Assembly (NCBI GenBank): GCA_024637145.1
Contig: JAGXFQ010000033.1
Span: forward strand, 1 to 64,000
Direction of reading: 5' to 3'
Length of the DNA: 64,000 nucleotides
Source: Desulfobulbaceae bacterium
GTDB taxonomy: Bacteria > Desulfobacterota > Desulfobulbia > Desulfobulbales > SURF-16
Below are positions 18,358 to 26,697 of this stretch, one piece after another. The stretch's first letter is position 1. Each line of letters opens with the position of its first letter. The notes below the pieces were generated by a model. The model did no database searches. It was not told the DNA's origin and saw only the letters and a program-made list of their open reading frames with translations. The position numbers were made by a program, and so were the translations under genes.

Positions 18358-21300
18358 TCACATGGGCAGGATGTGGATCTCCTCTCTGATGGGATGCCTG
18401 CCCTTGACAAAGAGGCCCTTGCGGCCGTCAATGGAGATCCATTCTCCGAAACGGATGGTGTGTTCATTGATGACGCACCGCTCCTGGGTTTCGTAGACCT
18501 GCATGGACTGGCAGCCCACCACGCAGGTCTTTTCCAGACGCAGGGTGATCACCGAGGCGTGGGAGGTTTGACCGCCCCGGGCGGTGAGCAGGCCGTCGGC
18601 CAGGGAGATCTCCTTGATGTCTTCGGGCACGGTATCCTGGCGGAGTAGAATCAGAGGTGCCTGGGGATCCCGGCGGCGCAGCTCCCTGATATTCTCCTCG
18701 GTGAAGACGGCGCGGCCGGCCAGGGCGGAACCGCTCACCCCGATGCCCTTGCCGAGAATATCCCGGGCAAAGGTGGGGCCGCCTTCAAAAACATTGAGCC
18801 GCCCCCTTTTTTTCATGGTGATCATGTCCCGGGTCTGGAGGATGAAGAGATCCTCTTTCCGGGGCCCTTCAAAGGTGAATTCAATCTCCTGGGGGTTCCA
18901 CCCTTTCTCATAGACCAGGTTTCTGGCCACAGCCAGCAGCTCCTGGTAGATCTGCGGCGCTTTGTTCTCCAGGCTCTCCTCGGCCGGCCGACCGTCAATG
19001 GCTGCCTGTTCCAGGGAGATGGGGCAGGCGGTGACCAGGCCGCTGACAATGTCCTCGCCCTGATCGCCGCTGGCATAGTCGCCCCACAGGGCCACCCGCC
19101 GCACCGTGCGGTAGGGGTGGGCGGTGAAGACCACGCCGCTGCCGGCGTGCTCGTCCTTATTGCCGAAGACCATGGCCTGGACAATAACTGCCGTGCCCCA
19201 GTAGTCGGAAACCCCCATCAGGTCACGGTACTCCTTGGTCTTTGCCGTGTCCCAGGAGGTGAGCACCATCTCAATGGAGGCAATGAGCTGCAGCCAGGGG
19301 TCGTCGGGAATGCCGATGCCCAGGCTGCGCACCTTCTGCTGATAGGTAAGGGCCAGTTCCCGCATCTGGTCCGGCGAAAAATGGGCCTTCTTGGTGACGG
19401 CGTAGCGCTCCTTGGCCTTATTCATCAGGGCCTGAAATATTTCCCGATCCACCCCTGAGGCCATGCCCCACGACTGCAGAAAGCGGCGATAATTGTCCCA
19501 GGCCAGATATTTCTTACGGCCGGCGGGGGCCATGGCCTCGGCAATCTCCTCATTGAGGCCGATGTTGTGGATGGTGGCCATCATGCCCGGCATGGAGATG
19601 GAGGCGCCGCTGCGCACCGAAACCAGAAGGGGATTGTCCGGGTCGCCGTAGGTTCGGCCGGTCTGGGCCTCGATCTGTTCCAGGGAGGTCTTGATACGCC
19701 TGAGCAGGCTCTCCCGGGCCCGGCTGAAGCTGTGGATCACATCCCAGCAGCGGAAGACCTCGGTGGTGATGACAAAACCAGGGGGCACGGGCTTGTTATC
19801 ATGGGCCAGCAGGGTGAGGTTGAAACCCTTGTTACCCAGCAGGACCAGATTCTTGGCCGTGGCGCTGGAGTTGCCCAGGTGGTGGATGATCTTGTCCGGG
19901 TTATAGCTCATCAGTAAATCCAGCTGCTCCTCATCCAGGAGCTCCCGCTGTCTCTCCAGGGTGTGGTAGATATCGGTGATGAAATTGTCCAGGTGCTGGA
20001 GGCCAAAGGTGGCGGCAATAATCTCCCGCATGAAGGTCTCGGAGAGCTGGTGGACATTGTTCACCTCCGCCCCTTCCTCCGCCGGGTCCTGCAGCATATT
20101 GCGGTATTTGGCCAGCAGATTGGCGGGGCCGATCTGGGGGATGATGATGGAGAGGTTGTTCTGGTGGATATTGGTGTAGTAGACATACATGACATCCTTC
20201 ACCCCCTCGGAGAGGCCGCGGAAGATATCGAGATACTGGGTGTAGGAAAAGCGGGCCAGGGCCAGGGAGTTGGAGAGCAGGGAAACATAGGTGTCCAGGC
20301 GGCGGCTGGTGATGCCGTCGATCTTCAGGGCCCGCAGGTAGAGGCGCAGGCATTTCACCACCCGGATAAAGGTGGATTTGGTGATAAAGCTCCTTTCCAC
20401 CAGGCCGGGGAGTTTTTCCAGGTAGATGTTGGCCATGTTTTCCAGCCGGAAGGTGAGGCTCAGGGCGTCAAATTTCTTCTCCCGGTAGCGGCCATAGACC
20501 GAGGGGATATCCACGGCAATATGGCGCTTATGGAAGATATCCTCCCGGGCCTCAAAGACCTCGCTGCTCAAGATGATCGCCTGTAATTTTTCCAGATGGG
20601 TGAGGAGGGAGTTGAGGCACTGGAAGGTGTCGCACAGGGCCAGATCTTCCAGCAGCGGCTGCAGTTCCGGAAAGCCGCCGTTCACCGCCTCCTGCAGCTG
20701 CTGCCTGATCTCCTGGAAGCCCAGGTTGTATTTCTGGTCCAGGAGTTTGTACATCTCCACCAGGAGCCGGAAGCGGCTGCGCTCCCCTTCGCTCAGATCG
20801 ATCTGTAAATTCAGAAAAGAGTTGAGGCGCTTGCTGTCTAAGAGCAGCAGATCTTTTTCCTCCTTGATGTGGGTGATCTGAAAAATGCGCTTGGTGAGGC
20901 GGTGGAGCTGGTCCACAAAAACGCCCTCGGTCTGGACCTGGGCCAGGATCTCGGTGGGCAGATAATCCTTGAGATGGGCTTTGTCCAGGGTGCGCCAGAA
21001 CCGCATGATACCCTGGATGAAGCCGACAATGAGGTTGGAGCTTTCCACATGGCTCTGTTTGCGCAGAAAATGGATGAGAATATCCTGGCGCTGGTGGATT
21101 TCGTCCAGCTCGGTGGATACTTCGCGCAGCTTGCCCTCGGAGCCGATCTCGTTGAAAAAAACCGGCATCAGCTTGCTGAACTGTTTCATCAGGTTGTACA
21201 CCGGTTCAATGGGATGGTTGAGCAGGTTGGTGATATCACGCTGGAAGAGGTCGGTGTCTTTGACGCAGGTGCCGGAGAGGTTGATGTTGATGATCAGGGC

Positions 21301-22599
21301 GGAAAAGAGGGTGGCGCACCATTTGGGCTCCTGCATGATGAGATGGAGCCAGGCCCTGATATTGGCCAGATGGGCCGGATTGGTAATGGGCTGCCAATCC
21401 TCGTCCACGCCGGAAACATTGGCGTATTGGAAGCCGAAGCGCACTGTTTCCCAGAGAAAGGTCTCCGCCAGGCGGCTGGAACCGCGCCGGAAGGCCTCGG
21501 TGCCCAGGACCTGGATGCACTGCAGGGCGGTGTGGGGGTAGCGCCGGACATTCTCTTTCAAAAGCTGCATGGTGGTGAGCAGGAAGCTTTCGATCTCTTC
21601 AAAAGATTGCTGGTGGATGAGGGTCACCAGGCTGCGGTTGATCTCGCGCAGGGTTTCTTCATGGATGAGATAGAGCCCGGCGGTATTCATGATTTTGAAG
21701 AGGAAGATCAGCTTGCGGTTTTCCGTGTAGCGGTCCGGCAGCTCCTTGTCGGCCGGGGCCGGGATGGCAATGAGCTTGTCGGGGATATCCTTGTAGAGGC
21801 GGACAATATCCATATGGGCCGGCAGCTCCAGGAGTTTGGCCAGGGTTTCCGGCTGGTGGGCATCCCGGAGTCGGGCCAGGGCGGTCAGGTGGCGGCTGAG
21901 CCGCTCATGGGAGATGGCGGAAAAGAGCTCCCCTGCCTCCCAGTTGCTGCACATGGGGCCGCACTCCTGCTGGAACCAGGGCAGGGGGTCCTCCTCGGAG
22001 AGCCAATAGGTGAAGTTGAGGGTGAGGACCTTATGGAAAAGGGCGGTGGTGGTGGTGAGATCAAAGCTGTGCTGGCGGGCCGCCTCCAGGAGGGTGGCGG
22101 CCATTTTCTTCAGGGGATGATGGCCCTGGACCATGAACATGATGGCCTGGTTGTCCAGTGCGGCCATGGTCTGGAAAAAATGATCAAGGGCCTCCTGGTA
22201 GGCGGGGAGCTCCGGCCTGATCAGCCCTAGAAAGCGTTCCACATAGGCCAGCAGTGATTCCACGGCCAGTCCGCGCAGCTGCTCGTTGCGGGTGGTTTCG
22301 GCAATGGCCTGGAAAAAGAGCGAGTTGAAGCGCTCAAAGGCGGCCGGTCCCTGTGCACTGCGGCAGTAAAGCTGGCTGTTTTTCAGGACAAAGGCCCGCA
22401 GCCGGGGCAGCAGCTGGTTCCAGTTCCGGTAGGGGTGGTTGATCTCCAGGAGCAGTTCTTCGATAACCCGGTGGATGCCGCGGTATTCCTGGACCAGCTC
22501 GCAGAGAAACAGGTTTTCCGGGGCGATTTCCACATGGTCAACCGCTGTCTCCTGCAGGTTAGCCTTCAGGGCGTCGGATGTTTCGGTGAGTGAGGACAT
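18358..22599 (-). CDS. PEP/pyruvate-binding (ATP-grasp) and phosphohistidine-swivel protein
   Basis: A 1413-aa protein. Residues about 920-1270 match the ATP-binding domain of PEP synthase/pyruvate phosphate dikinase (GNKGFNL at the start, SVRSGA and SMPGMM in the middle). Residues about 1310-1385 are the mobile phosphohistidine domain with catalytic His in GGQTSHAS near 1346. The C-terminal PEP/pyruvate TIM barrel is missing: the chain stops about 50 residues after the swivel. The first ~900 residues are helical and unrecognised. It therefore cannot be an ordinary PpsA or PpdK; like rifampin phosphotransferase or glucan dikinases it may pass phosphate from ATP via His to another acceptor. 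It lies 150 bp after gap. Substrate unknown. Confidence 0.75.
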   Translation of the reverse strand: MSSLTETSDALKANLQETAVDHVEIAPENLFLCELVQEYRGIHRVIEELLLEINHPYRNWNQLLPRLRAFVLKNSQLYCRSAQGPAAFERFNSLFFQAIAETTRNEQLRGLAVESLLAYVERFLGLIRPELPAYQEALDHFFQTMAALDNQAIMFMVQGHHPLKKMAATLLEAARQHSFDLTTTTALFHKVLTLNFTYWLSEEDPLPWFQQECGPMCSNWEAGELFSAISHERLSRHLTALARLRDAHQPETLAKLLELPAHMDIVRLYKDIPDKLIAIPAPADKELPDRYTENRKLIFLFKIMNTAGLYLIHEETLREINRSLVTLIHQQSFEEIESFLLTTMQLLKENVRRYPHTALQCIQVLGTEAFRRGSSRLAETFLWETVRFGFQYANVSGVDEDWQPITNPAHLANIRAWLHLIMQEPKWCATLFSALIININLSGTCVKDTDLFQRDITNLLNHPIEPVYNLMKQFSKLMPVFFNEIGSEGKLREVSTELDEIHQRQDILIHFLRKQSHVESSNLIVGFIQGIMRFWRTLDKAHLKDYLPTEILAQVQTEGVFVDQLHRLTKRIFQITHIKEEKDLLLLDSKRLNSFLNLQIDLSEGERSRFRLLVEMYKLLDQKYNLGFQEIRQQLQEAVNGGFPELQPLLEDLALCDTFQCLNSLLTHLEKLQAIILSSEVFEAREDIFHKRHIAVDIPSVYGRYREKKFDALSLTFRLENMANIYLEKLPGLVERSFITKSTFIRVVKCLRLYLRALKIDGITSRRLDTYVSLLSNSLALARFSYTQYLDIFRGLSEGVKDVMYVYYTNIHQNNLSIIIPQIGPANLLAKYRNMLQDPAEEGAEVNNVHQLSETFMREIIAATFGLQHLDNFITDIYHTLERQRELLDEEQLDLLMSYNPDKIIHHLGNSSATAKNLVLLGNKGFNLTLLAHDNKPVPPGFVITTEVFRCWDVIHSFSRARESLLRRIKTSLEQIEAQTGRTYGDPDNPLLVSVRSGASISMPGMMATIHNIGLNEEIAEAMAPAGRKKYLAWDNYRRFLQSWGMASGVDREIFQALMNKAKERYAVTKKAHFSPDQMRELALTYQQKVRSLGIGIPDDPWLQLIASIEMVLTSWDTAKTKEYRDLMGVSDYWGTAVIVQAMVFGNKDEHAGSGVVFTAHPYRTVRRVALWGDYASGDQGEDIVSGLVTACPISLEQAAIDGRPAEESLENKAPQIYQELLAVARNLVYEKGWNPQEIEFTFEGPRKEDLFILQTRDMITMKKRGRLNVFEGGPTFARDILGKGIGVSGSALAGRAVFTEENIRELRRRDPQAPLILLRQDTVPEDIKEISLADGLLTARGGQTSHASVITLRLEKTCVVGCQSMQVYETQERCVINEHTIRFGEWISIDGRKGLFVKGRHPIREEIHILPM

Positions 22600-22610
22600 T
22601 GGCTGAGAAT

Positions 22611-22727
22611 TTGAGAAATAAGAAGTTGAGGAGTTGAGAAAAAAGAAGTTGAGAAGCGGCCAAGAAAGAAGTTGCGGAGTTGAGAACTAAGAAGGTGAGG
22701 AGAAGGTACCTTCTTCTTATTTCTCAA
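22611..22727. repeat. Word-repeat hairpin between gap and the 1413-aa gene
   Basis: The left side repeats AGAAGTTGAG-like words. The outer arms TTGAGAAATAAGAAG (22611-22625) and CTTCTTATTTCTCAA (22713-22727) pair perfectly over 15 bp, and the centre holds AGAAGGTACCTTCT. It is a strand-asymmetric purine/pyrimidine inverted repeat filling the whole gap. Confidence 0.8.
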
Positions 22728-22751
22728 ATTCTCACTTCTCAACTCCTGCTT

Positions 22752-23756
22752 CTAAATCATTTTCTGATCGTCCATGAGCTGAATGAGGTCAAGGACTCGG
22801 TTTGAGTAGCCCCATTCGTTGTCGTACCAGGAGAGGACCTTGACCATGTTGCCGATCACCTTGGTGGAATCGCCGTCCACAATGGAGGAGTGCTGGTTGC
22901 CCTGGTAGTCGATGGAGACCAGGGGCTCGTCTGAATAGCCGAGATAGCGGCTGGCCGCCTCCTGCAGGGCCTGGTTGACCTCGGCGACGGTGGTCTCCCG
23001 TTCCACCTCCATGACGGCGTCCACGATGGAAACGTTGGGGGTGGGCACCCGGATGGCCAGGCCGTCAAATTTGTCCTTGAGTTCGGGCAGCACCAGGGAG
23101 ACGGCAGCCGCCGCCCCGGTCTTGGTGGGGATCATGGACATGGCGGCGGCCCGGGCCCGACGCAGATCGGGGTGGGGAAAATCCAGGAGGCGCTGATCGC
23201 CGGTATAGGCGTGCACCGTGGTCATCAGCCCCTTCTTGATGCCGAAGCGGTCGAGGATGACCTTGGCAAAGGGGGCCAGGCAGTTGGTGGTGCAGGAGGC
23301 ATTGGAGACGATATGGTCCGTGGCCGGGTCATATTCGTGCTCATTGACGCCCATGACAATGGTGCGCAGGTTGCCCTTGGCCGGCGCCGAGATGACCACC
23401 TTCTTGGCGCCCCCTTCAAAATGGCCCCCGGCCAGCGCAGCGGTACAGAAGAGGCCGGTGGATTCCACCACATATTCGGCGCCCATTTTGGCCCAGGGAA
23501 TATCGGTGGGGCTGCGGTGGTTGGTGATGGCAATCTCCTTGTCGTTGACGAGGATGCCGGTGGCGCCGGCTGTCACTTGGTGGGGAAAGGGACCCATGAT
23601 GGAATCATATTTCAGGAGATGGGCCAGGGTCTTGGTGTCGGTGAGGTCATTGATGGCCACCACCTCCATATCCGCAAATTCCGGATAGTGGGCCATGGCC
23701 CGGAAGATACTCCTGCCAATACGTCCGAAACCGTTGATGCCAATTTTAATCGTCAT
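22752..23756 (-). CDS. gap: Glyceraldehyde-3-phosphate dehydrogenase, type I
   Basis: A 334-aa glycolytic/gluconeogenic enzyme converting glyceraldehyde-3-phosphate to 1,3-bisphosphoglycerate. Seen: N-terminal Rossmann motif INGFGRIGR, catalytic SNASCTTNCLAP (Cys near 153), HAYTGDQ with the catalytic His, and the C-terminal WYDNEWGYSNR. The length is standard. It is probably regulated from the leader, which contains a long palindrome (23792-23899). Confidence 0.97.
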   Translation of the reverse strand: MTIKIGINGFGRIGRSIFRAMAHYPEFADMEVVAINDLTDTKTLAHLLKYDSIMGPFPHQVTAGATGILVNDKEIAITNHRSPTDIPWAKMGAEYVVESTGLFCTAALAGGHFEGGAKKVVISAPAKGNLRTIVMGVNEHEYDPATDHIVSNASCTTNCLAPFAKVILDRFGIKKGLMTTVHAYTGDQRLLDFPHPDLRRARAAAMSMIPTKTGAAAAVSLVLPELKDKFDGLAIRVPTPNVSIVDAVMEVERETTVAEVNQALQEAASRYLGYSDEPLVSIDYQGNQHSSIVDGDSTKVIGNMVKVLSWYDNEWGYSNRVLDLIQLMDDQKMI

Positions 23757-23791
23757 AAGAGCCTCCCGGCGAGAATGGTTTTTTTTTAAGA

Positions 23792-23899
23792 TAACTGCTC
23801 ACAGGGCACCGAATCTTCCCGCGATCAGACTGGCTTACGTATGACATATACGCGGCGCCGGTCTGATCGCGAAAATCTCCGGCACCCGGCAAGCAGTTA
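23792..23899. repeat. Long nested palindrome in the gap leader
   Basis: Outer arms TAACTGCT / AGCAGTTA (23792-23799, 23892-23899) enclose partly matching GGGCACCG / CGGCACCC blocks and an inner perfect 11-bp stem CGCGATCAGAC / GTCTGATCGCG. The whole folds into one imperfect hairpin of about 108 nt, about 35 bp upstream of the gap start codon. It could be a leader RNA structure, a terminator-like attenuator without T-run, or a dispersed palindrome. Confidence 0.75.
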
Positions 23900-23953
23900 C
23901 AACTCAGGTGGTTATTGTAATTGAGGTGGCCATGGGGTGAGCCGTTACTTTTT

Positions 23954-24018
23954 AAGAATAGAGGATACAGGATTCAGGATACAGAATACAGGATTAAGAA
24001 TACAGGATTAAGAATACC
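23954..24018. repeat. Degenerate tandem repeat (ATACAGGATT words)
   Basis: The segment GAATACAGGATTAA occurs twice in direct succession, preceded by GGATACAGGATTC and GGATACA. It is an intergenic low-complexity tandem array of about 14-bp units. Confidence 0.7.
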
Positions 24019-24072
24019 GAAGGAAGAAGTCTGGACATCTCAAGAAGGCAGGCCGGGAAGGGGCTTTGGTGT

Positions 24073-24846
24073 TCAGGGGGCCATGGATTTGCGGCCATCG
24101 CGGATCATGGCGCGGATAAGAAAGATGCGGCGGCGGGCCTCTTCCAGGTCCGGGTTGAGGGTGAGGGCGGTCTCATAGGCGGCCAGTGAGTCGCTAAGCC
24201 ACTGCCCGTTAAAATAGCTTTTGGCGGCCAGCAGATAGGCCGCTGCCGGCTGGTCTGGAAAAAGTTCGGCAAAGATCTGTGTCGTTGAGGCACCCCATAG
24301 ATCCTGACTGAGGGCACTCTCTTCCAGCAGAAGACGAAGCAGCAGGGTGTTGTGGGCCTGGCCGGGCAGCAGCAGACGCAGGAGGGCATTGGCCTGGTCA
24401 AAGAGGGCGCTGAGATTTGCCCTCTGGCCCAGGATCTCGGCTACGATCCCCGCCATGAACGCCTCCCGGCTGAGGCGGCCCTGGCCCCGGCCGGCAGCCG
24501 ACTTGGGCGGGCTGTACTCCCGCTTCAGAATGCTGTTTTCCTTGAGTTTGGCGGCCTCATGGCAGAGGGCGGCCATGACCCACTCCAGCTCCAGACCAGC
24601 GGGCTCAGCGCTCGCCTGGAAAAGCAGGCGGCATTGCTGTCTGAGCTGCCGGAGAGCGCCCAGGAGGGCTGCCATGTCCCCGGCACGGTTGGTTTGAGGA
24701 TCTAGCTTGGGGCCCTGGCGCGTCTCCTGCTGCAGGGAGACAAAGGCGGTGTAGGCGGCGTGGCAGCCGCTGTAGAAAGAGCGGACATGGAAATCCCTGC
24801 GCTCCTCAAACCACCTGTTGGCGGGGGCGGCTTTGCAGCTGGGCAT
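24073..24846 (-). CDS. Hypothetical protein with TPR-like C-terminus, next to glgA
   Basis: A 257-aa soluble helical protein, not assigned to a family. The N-terminal part (residues about 10-35) has WFEERRDFHVRSFYSGCHAAY. The last 60 residues (AAYLLAAKSYFNGQWLSDSLAAYETALTLNPDLEEARRR) look like a TPR pair. The ATG at 24846 is preferred over an upstream GTG because an AGTAAGG ribosome site precedes it. It starts 2 bp after the glgA stop, so it should be co-transcribed with glycogen synthase. A scaffold role is only a guess. Confidence 0.7.
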   Translation of the reverse strand: MPSCKAAPANRWFEERRDFHVRSFYSGCHAAYTAFVSLQQETRQGPKLDPQTNRAGDMAALLGALRQLRQQCRLLFQASAEPAGLELEWVMAALCHEAAKLKENSILKREYSPPKSAAGRGQGRLSREAFMAGIVAEILGQRANLSALFDQANALLRLLLPGQAHNTLLLRLLLEESALSQDLWGASTTQIFAELFPDQPAAAYLLAAKSYFNGQWLSDSLAAYETALTLNPDLEEARRRIFLIRAMIRDGRKSMAP

Positions 24847-24848
24847 CC

Positions 24849-26435
24849 TTACTCTTTGCACGCGGCCTCCTGGTACAGTTCCAGATAACGGCGCCTGATT
24901 TTATCCCAGGTATAGTGCTTGGCGATGGTCTGCACCGCCTTTTGCTGCATGGCGGTAATCTGCTCCGGTTTGGTGTGGTAGGTGGCCAGGGCCCGTTTGA
25001 TGGCCGCCATCAGGGCTGCTGCCGTGTGTTTCTGATAGGCAAAGCCGGTCTGGTTATCCACCACCTTCACCAGGCCGCCGATATGATGAACAATGGGCAG
25101 GTTGCCGAAGAGCTGGGCAATATAATCGGTGAGGCCGCATGGCTCATACTGGGAGGGGATCACGAAAAAATCCCCGGCCGCATAGACCTGGTGGGCCAGC
25201 TGCGGATCATAGCCTTCAAGGACACAGACCCGGCCGGCATAGGCCTTTTCCCTGGTCAGAGAGATAAGGGCCTGGGCGATACGTTTTTCGCCGGAGCCCA
25301 GAATAAGGGCCTGGAAATTCTTTGCCGCCGGCAGCAGCAGATGGAGGGCCTCCACAAAGATATCCATGCCCTTCTGGCCGGAAAAACGGCCGATCACGGT
25401 GAGCAGGGGCTGGCCTGCCCCGGGGTCCAGGTGGCCATGCTGGAGGATCCCGGGGAAGGCCTTTTGGGCCAGGGACTTTTCAAGCTGGCGGCGGCAGATT
25501 TTTTTCCCTTCCAGGTCGCCTTGGGCCACGGAAAAAGGGGCGGCCAGGCCCAGTTTCTCTGCCTCGCGGGGGTCAAAATCAGCGGGATTGATGCCGTTGG
25601 TGATGCCCCTGATTTTAATGCCCCGGCTCAGGAGAAAATGGCCGAGCCAGCCGGTGAGCTCATCCTCGTCCGTCTCCTGCAGTTCGCGGGCGTAATTTTC
25701 GCTCACCGTATTTAAGAGACAGTGGCGGGAGGCGGCGATAAAGGGGTCAAAATAACCGTTCAGTAGATTCTTGTTGATGAAACTACGCGGCAGACCGGTG
25801 ATGGCCTGGGCATAGGGCAGGTCCCCCACTTCCTGGTGATACCCCACGCCGGCATTGTGGATGGTGACCACCAGGCCGGTGTGGCGGAAATAGTGGCGGA
25901 AGCCGTCCAGCTCCCGGATCAGGGCGGGGATGAGGGCGGTGTGGCCGTCATGGCAGTGGATGATGTCCGGCCGTTCATGGCGGTGGAGGAGATAGCAGAG
26001 TGCACTCTTCTGGAGCAGGATATTCATGGCAAAATAATCATCATGCCCCTGGCCGGCCCGTTTGAACGGATCCAGCAGTTCCTCAGCCGCGGTATAGGTG
26101 TAAACCCCTTTTTTTTCACGAAAACGGGGGGAGTCAACAAGATAGATGGTGACCTCGCCCCTGCCCGTGCCTTGGCTTTTTTTGCCCCAGATGACCACCT
26201 TTTCCTGGCGGTCCTGGGTGGCATAATTCATGGCGACAGGCAAGGTGGCCTTGACCTTGAAACCCAGGAGCTTGGGGGAAAGGAAGCCGTAGCACGGCAG
26301 GATAACCGAGACCTTGGCCACCTTGCCCAGGGCCTCGGCCAACTGCCGGCAGACGTCCTTGACGCCGCCGGCCCCGGCCAGACCGTCATATTCGCGGGAG
26401 ACAAACCAGATGTTTTTTATGGTGCGTGTGGCCAT
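24849..26435 (-). CDS. glgA: Glycogen/starch synthase (GT5 family)
   Basis: A 528-aa glucosyltransferase that extends alpha-1,4-glucan from ADP-glucose (or UDP-glucose). The N-terminal starch synthase catalytic domain begins IWFVSREYDGLAGAGGVKDV, where the usual KxGGLxDV loop is GAGGVKDV, a notable change at the nucleotide-sugar loop. HNAGVGYHQE lies in the middle. The GT-B C-terminal half has GRFSGQKGMD and the retaining-enzyme motif PSQYEPCGLTDYIAQ. It is in a GT5-type enzyme size range (usual about 480). Co-transcribed with the TPR-like gene. Confidence 0.85.
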   Translation of the reverse strand: MATRTIKNIWFVSREYDGLAGAGGVKDVCRQLAEALGKVAKVSVILPCYGFLSPKLLGFKVKATLPVAMNYATQDRQEKVVIWGKKSQGTGRGEVTIYLVDSPRFREKKGVYTYTAAEELLDPFKRAGQGHDDYFAMNILLQKSALCYLLHRHERPDIIHCHDGHTALIPALIRELDGFRHYFRHTGLVVTIHNAGVGYHQEVGDLPYAQAITGLPRSFINKNLLNGYFDPFIAASRHCLLNTVSENYARELQETDEDELTGWLGHFLLSRGIKIRGITNGINPADFDPREAEKLGLAAPFSVAQGDLEGKKICRRQLEKSLAQKAFPGILQHGHLDPGAGQPLLTVIGRFSGQKGMDIFVEALHLLLPAAKNFQALILGSGEKRIAQALISLTREKAYAGRVCVLEGYDPQLAHQVYAAGDFFVIPSQYEPCGLTDYIAQLFGNLPIVHHIGGLVKVVDNQTGFAYQKHTAAALMAAIKRALATYHTKPEQITAMQQKAVQTIAKHYTWDKIRRRYLELYQEAACKE

Positions 26436-26471
26436 TTGTTTGCGAAGGAGATGGGAAAAGATTTTTGGTTA

Positions 26472-26601
26472 AACACAGAGACACAGAGACACAAAGATTT
26501 TTCACAGAGGGGCGTCGGCGTTTCGAGTCTGTTGTCATGGCATCAAAGTGATTATCAATAATAATAAAAAGTCTTTCTCTGTGTCTTTGTGTCTCTGTGT
26601 T
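26472..26601. repeat. Word-repeat hairpin (ACACAGAG words) between aroC and glgA
   Basis: Left arm AACACAGAGACACAGAGACACAAAG (26472-26496) is mirrored by an inverted right arm ending GTGTCTCTGTGTT (to 26601); the last 18 bp pair perfectly. It belongs to the same design class as the hairpins at 16.6, 22.6 and 36.6 kb but uses a different word. Confidence 0.8.
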
Positions 26602-26672
26602 GAAAACAATGTCTTTGATATTGAAAATAATGTCTTTGTGCCGAAAATAATATCTCTGTGTTGAAAATAAAG
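26592..26672. repeat. Four-unit 20-21 bp tandem repeat
   Basis: Four consecutive units of the form TCTnTGnnnTGAAAAnAATG: 26592-26611, 26612-26632, 26633-26652 and 26653-26672. Units 1 and 4 share TCTCTGTGTTGAAAA exactly. The first unit overlaps the right arm of the preceding hairpin. It lies just past the aroC stop. Confidence 0.8.
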
Positions 26673-26697
26673 ACGGCTGTTAGCTGCCGACTCCTGG

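Larger units (their letters stand above)
23757..24072. other. Intergenic region upstream of gap
   Basis: The 316-bp gap consists largely of two structures: the nested palindrome 23792-23899 close to the gap start, and the tandem ATACAGGATT-type repeat 23954-24018. No gene was seen. Confidence 0.55.

Noticed and set aside
20869..22230. A 453-codon open frame antisense to the 1413-aa gene
   Set aside because: Shadow of a real gene; no motif and biased composition.
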